Below are positions 63,850-64,000 of a stretch of DNA of 64,000 bases, piece by piece. Source of the DNA: DASQPR01 sp963724705 (GTDB lineage: Bacteria; Actinomycetota; Actinomycetes; Mycobacteriales; Micromonosporaceae); contig CAVRVS010000001.1 in the NCBI GenBank assembly GCA_963724705.1, positions 434,001-498,000 on the forward strand, written 5' to 3'. How positions within the stretch are numbered: the stretch's first letter is position 1; each line of letters begins with the position of its first letter. The notes below the pieces were generated by a model that was not told the DNA's origin, searched no databases, and saw only the letters and a program-made list of their open reading frames with translations. Position numbers and translations under genes: made by a program.

Positions 63850-63900
63850 TTTCGCTTGACGCAGCGTATAGCGGATGACTATACATGGCGTACAGCGAAA
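63850..63900. promoter_or_regulatory. nested palindrome between TetR gene and kinase gene
   Basis: GTATAG (63866-63871) and CTATAC (63879-63884) form an inner dyad. TTTCGCT (63850-63856) and AGCGAAA (63894-63900) form an outer one. Both share the same centre at 63875, and ACGC/GCGT pairs lie between them. It is 12 bases upstream of the TetR ATG and 25 bases before the kinase GTG. The most likely role is the TetR operator. Confidence 0.65.
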
Positions 63901-63924
63901 TGGTCCGACGGCAGGAGTGATCGC

Positions 63925-64000
63925 GTGGCTGGTGGCCTTCTGATCGAGTTCGGCGGCTTGCCCGCCAGCGGCAAGTCGACGCTTGCCCGCCGTCTGGCCG
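63925..64000 (+). CDS. P-loop kinase/ATPase, N-terminal part (partial)
   Basis: GTG 63925 follows AGGAG and starts VAGGLLIEFGGLPASGKSTL, then ARRLA up to the window end. GLPASGKST is a Walker A motif, placed within the first 20 residues as in small-molecule kinases of the AAA_33 group. The remaining domains lie outside the window, so it could be a kinase, a chloramphenicol or sugar phosphotransferase-like protein, or another P-loop enzyme. It shares the operator region with the divergent TetR gene. Confidence 0.65.
   Translation, partial: MAGGLLIEFGGLPASGKSTLARRLA

Overview
The window is about 64 kb of high-GC actinobacterial chromosome. Support comes from the coproporphyrin-dependent haem genes (hemE, hemY/cgoX, hemQ/chdC), a DUF3000 protein beside hemE and RNase D, GlnE with a GlnA2-type glutamine synthetase, an MptB-like polyprenyl-phosphomannose glycosyltransferase, a mycosin-type protease with WXG100-like proteins, and many GTG starts and ATGA/GTGA overlaps. 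I cannot place it below class level with confidence.

Layout. 0-3.4 kb: gene ends and remnants around a DrrAB-like exporter. 3.7-7.9 kb: a complete ABC importer on the minus strand (lipoprotein, two permeases, ATPase). 8-9.5 kb: a GNAT and a nitroreductase behind a sharp palindrome. 9.5-12.9 kb: the hemE-hemY-hemQ operon. 13-18.7 kb: DUF3000, an SDR, an APH-like kinase, a repeat-rich membrane protein and RNase D. 18.7-27.4 kb: a minus-strand surface-polysaccharide cluster (cellulose-synthase-like GT2, GH26-like hydrolase, GT39-like enzyme, and a 1406-residue exported propeller/ASH/lectin protein). 27.6-36 kb: a GNAT, a patatin and methyltransferase pair, a thiolase plus FadB operon and an MMPL exporter. 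36-44.7 kb, minus strand: P450, MptB-like and GT39-like glycosyltransferases, GlnE and a glutamine amidotransferase. 44.7-52.7 kb: an indel-ridden fragment of a giant Rhs/YD-repeat protein cut at both ends. 52.8-58.7 kb: LD-carboxypeptidase and a small type VII secretion-like cassette ending in a mycosin. 58.8-64 kb: isochorismatase-like hydrolase, GlnA2, a 42-bp minisatellite, NadE, a TetR regulator and the start of a P-loop kinase.

A theme that affects every reading is frame breakage. At least a dozen otherwise well conserved genes, including hemQ and glnE, are split by what look like one-base indels, while their codon use and motifs on both sides are normal. The density is low in most of the window but extreme in the Rhs tract and high around 57.6-58.2 kb. 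This looks more like uneven sequence polishing than biological decay. I therefore annotate the split housekeeping genes as single genes and say where the frame changes.

Most interesting leads: the GT2/GH26/GT39/lectin cluster as a possible synthase-dependent exopolysaccharide system; the near-identical 16-bp palindromes in front of the beta-oxidation operon and the P450; the ATPase-less type VII-like cassette; and an unusually long hairpin at 54.4 kb.
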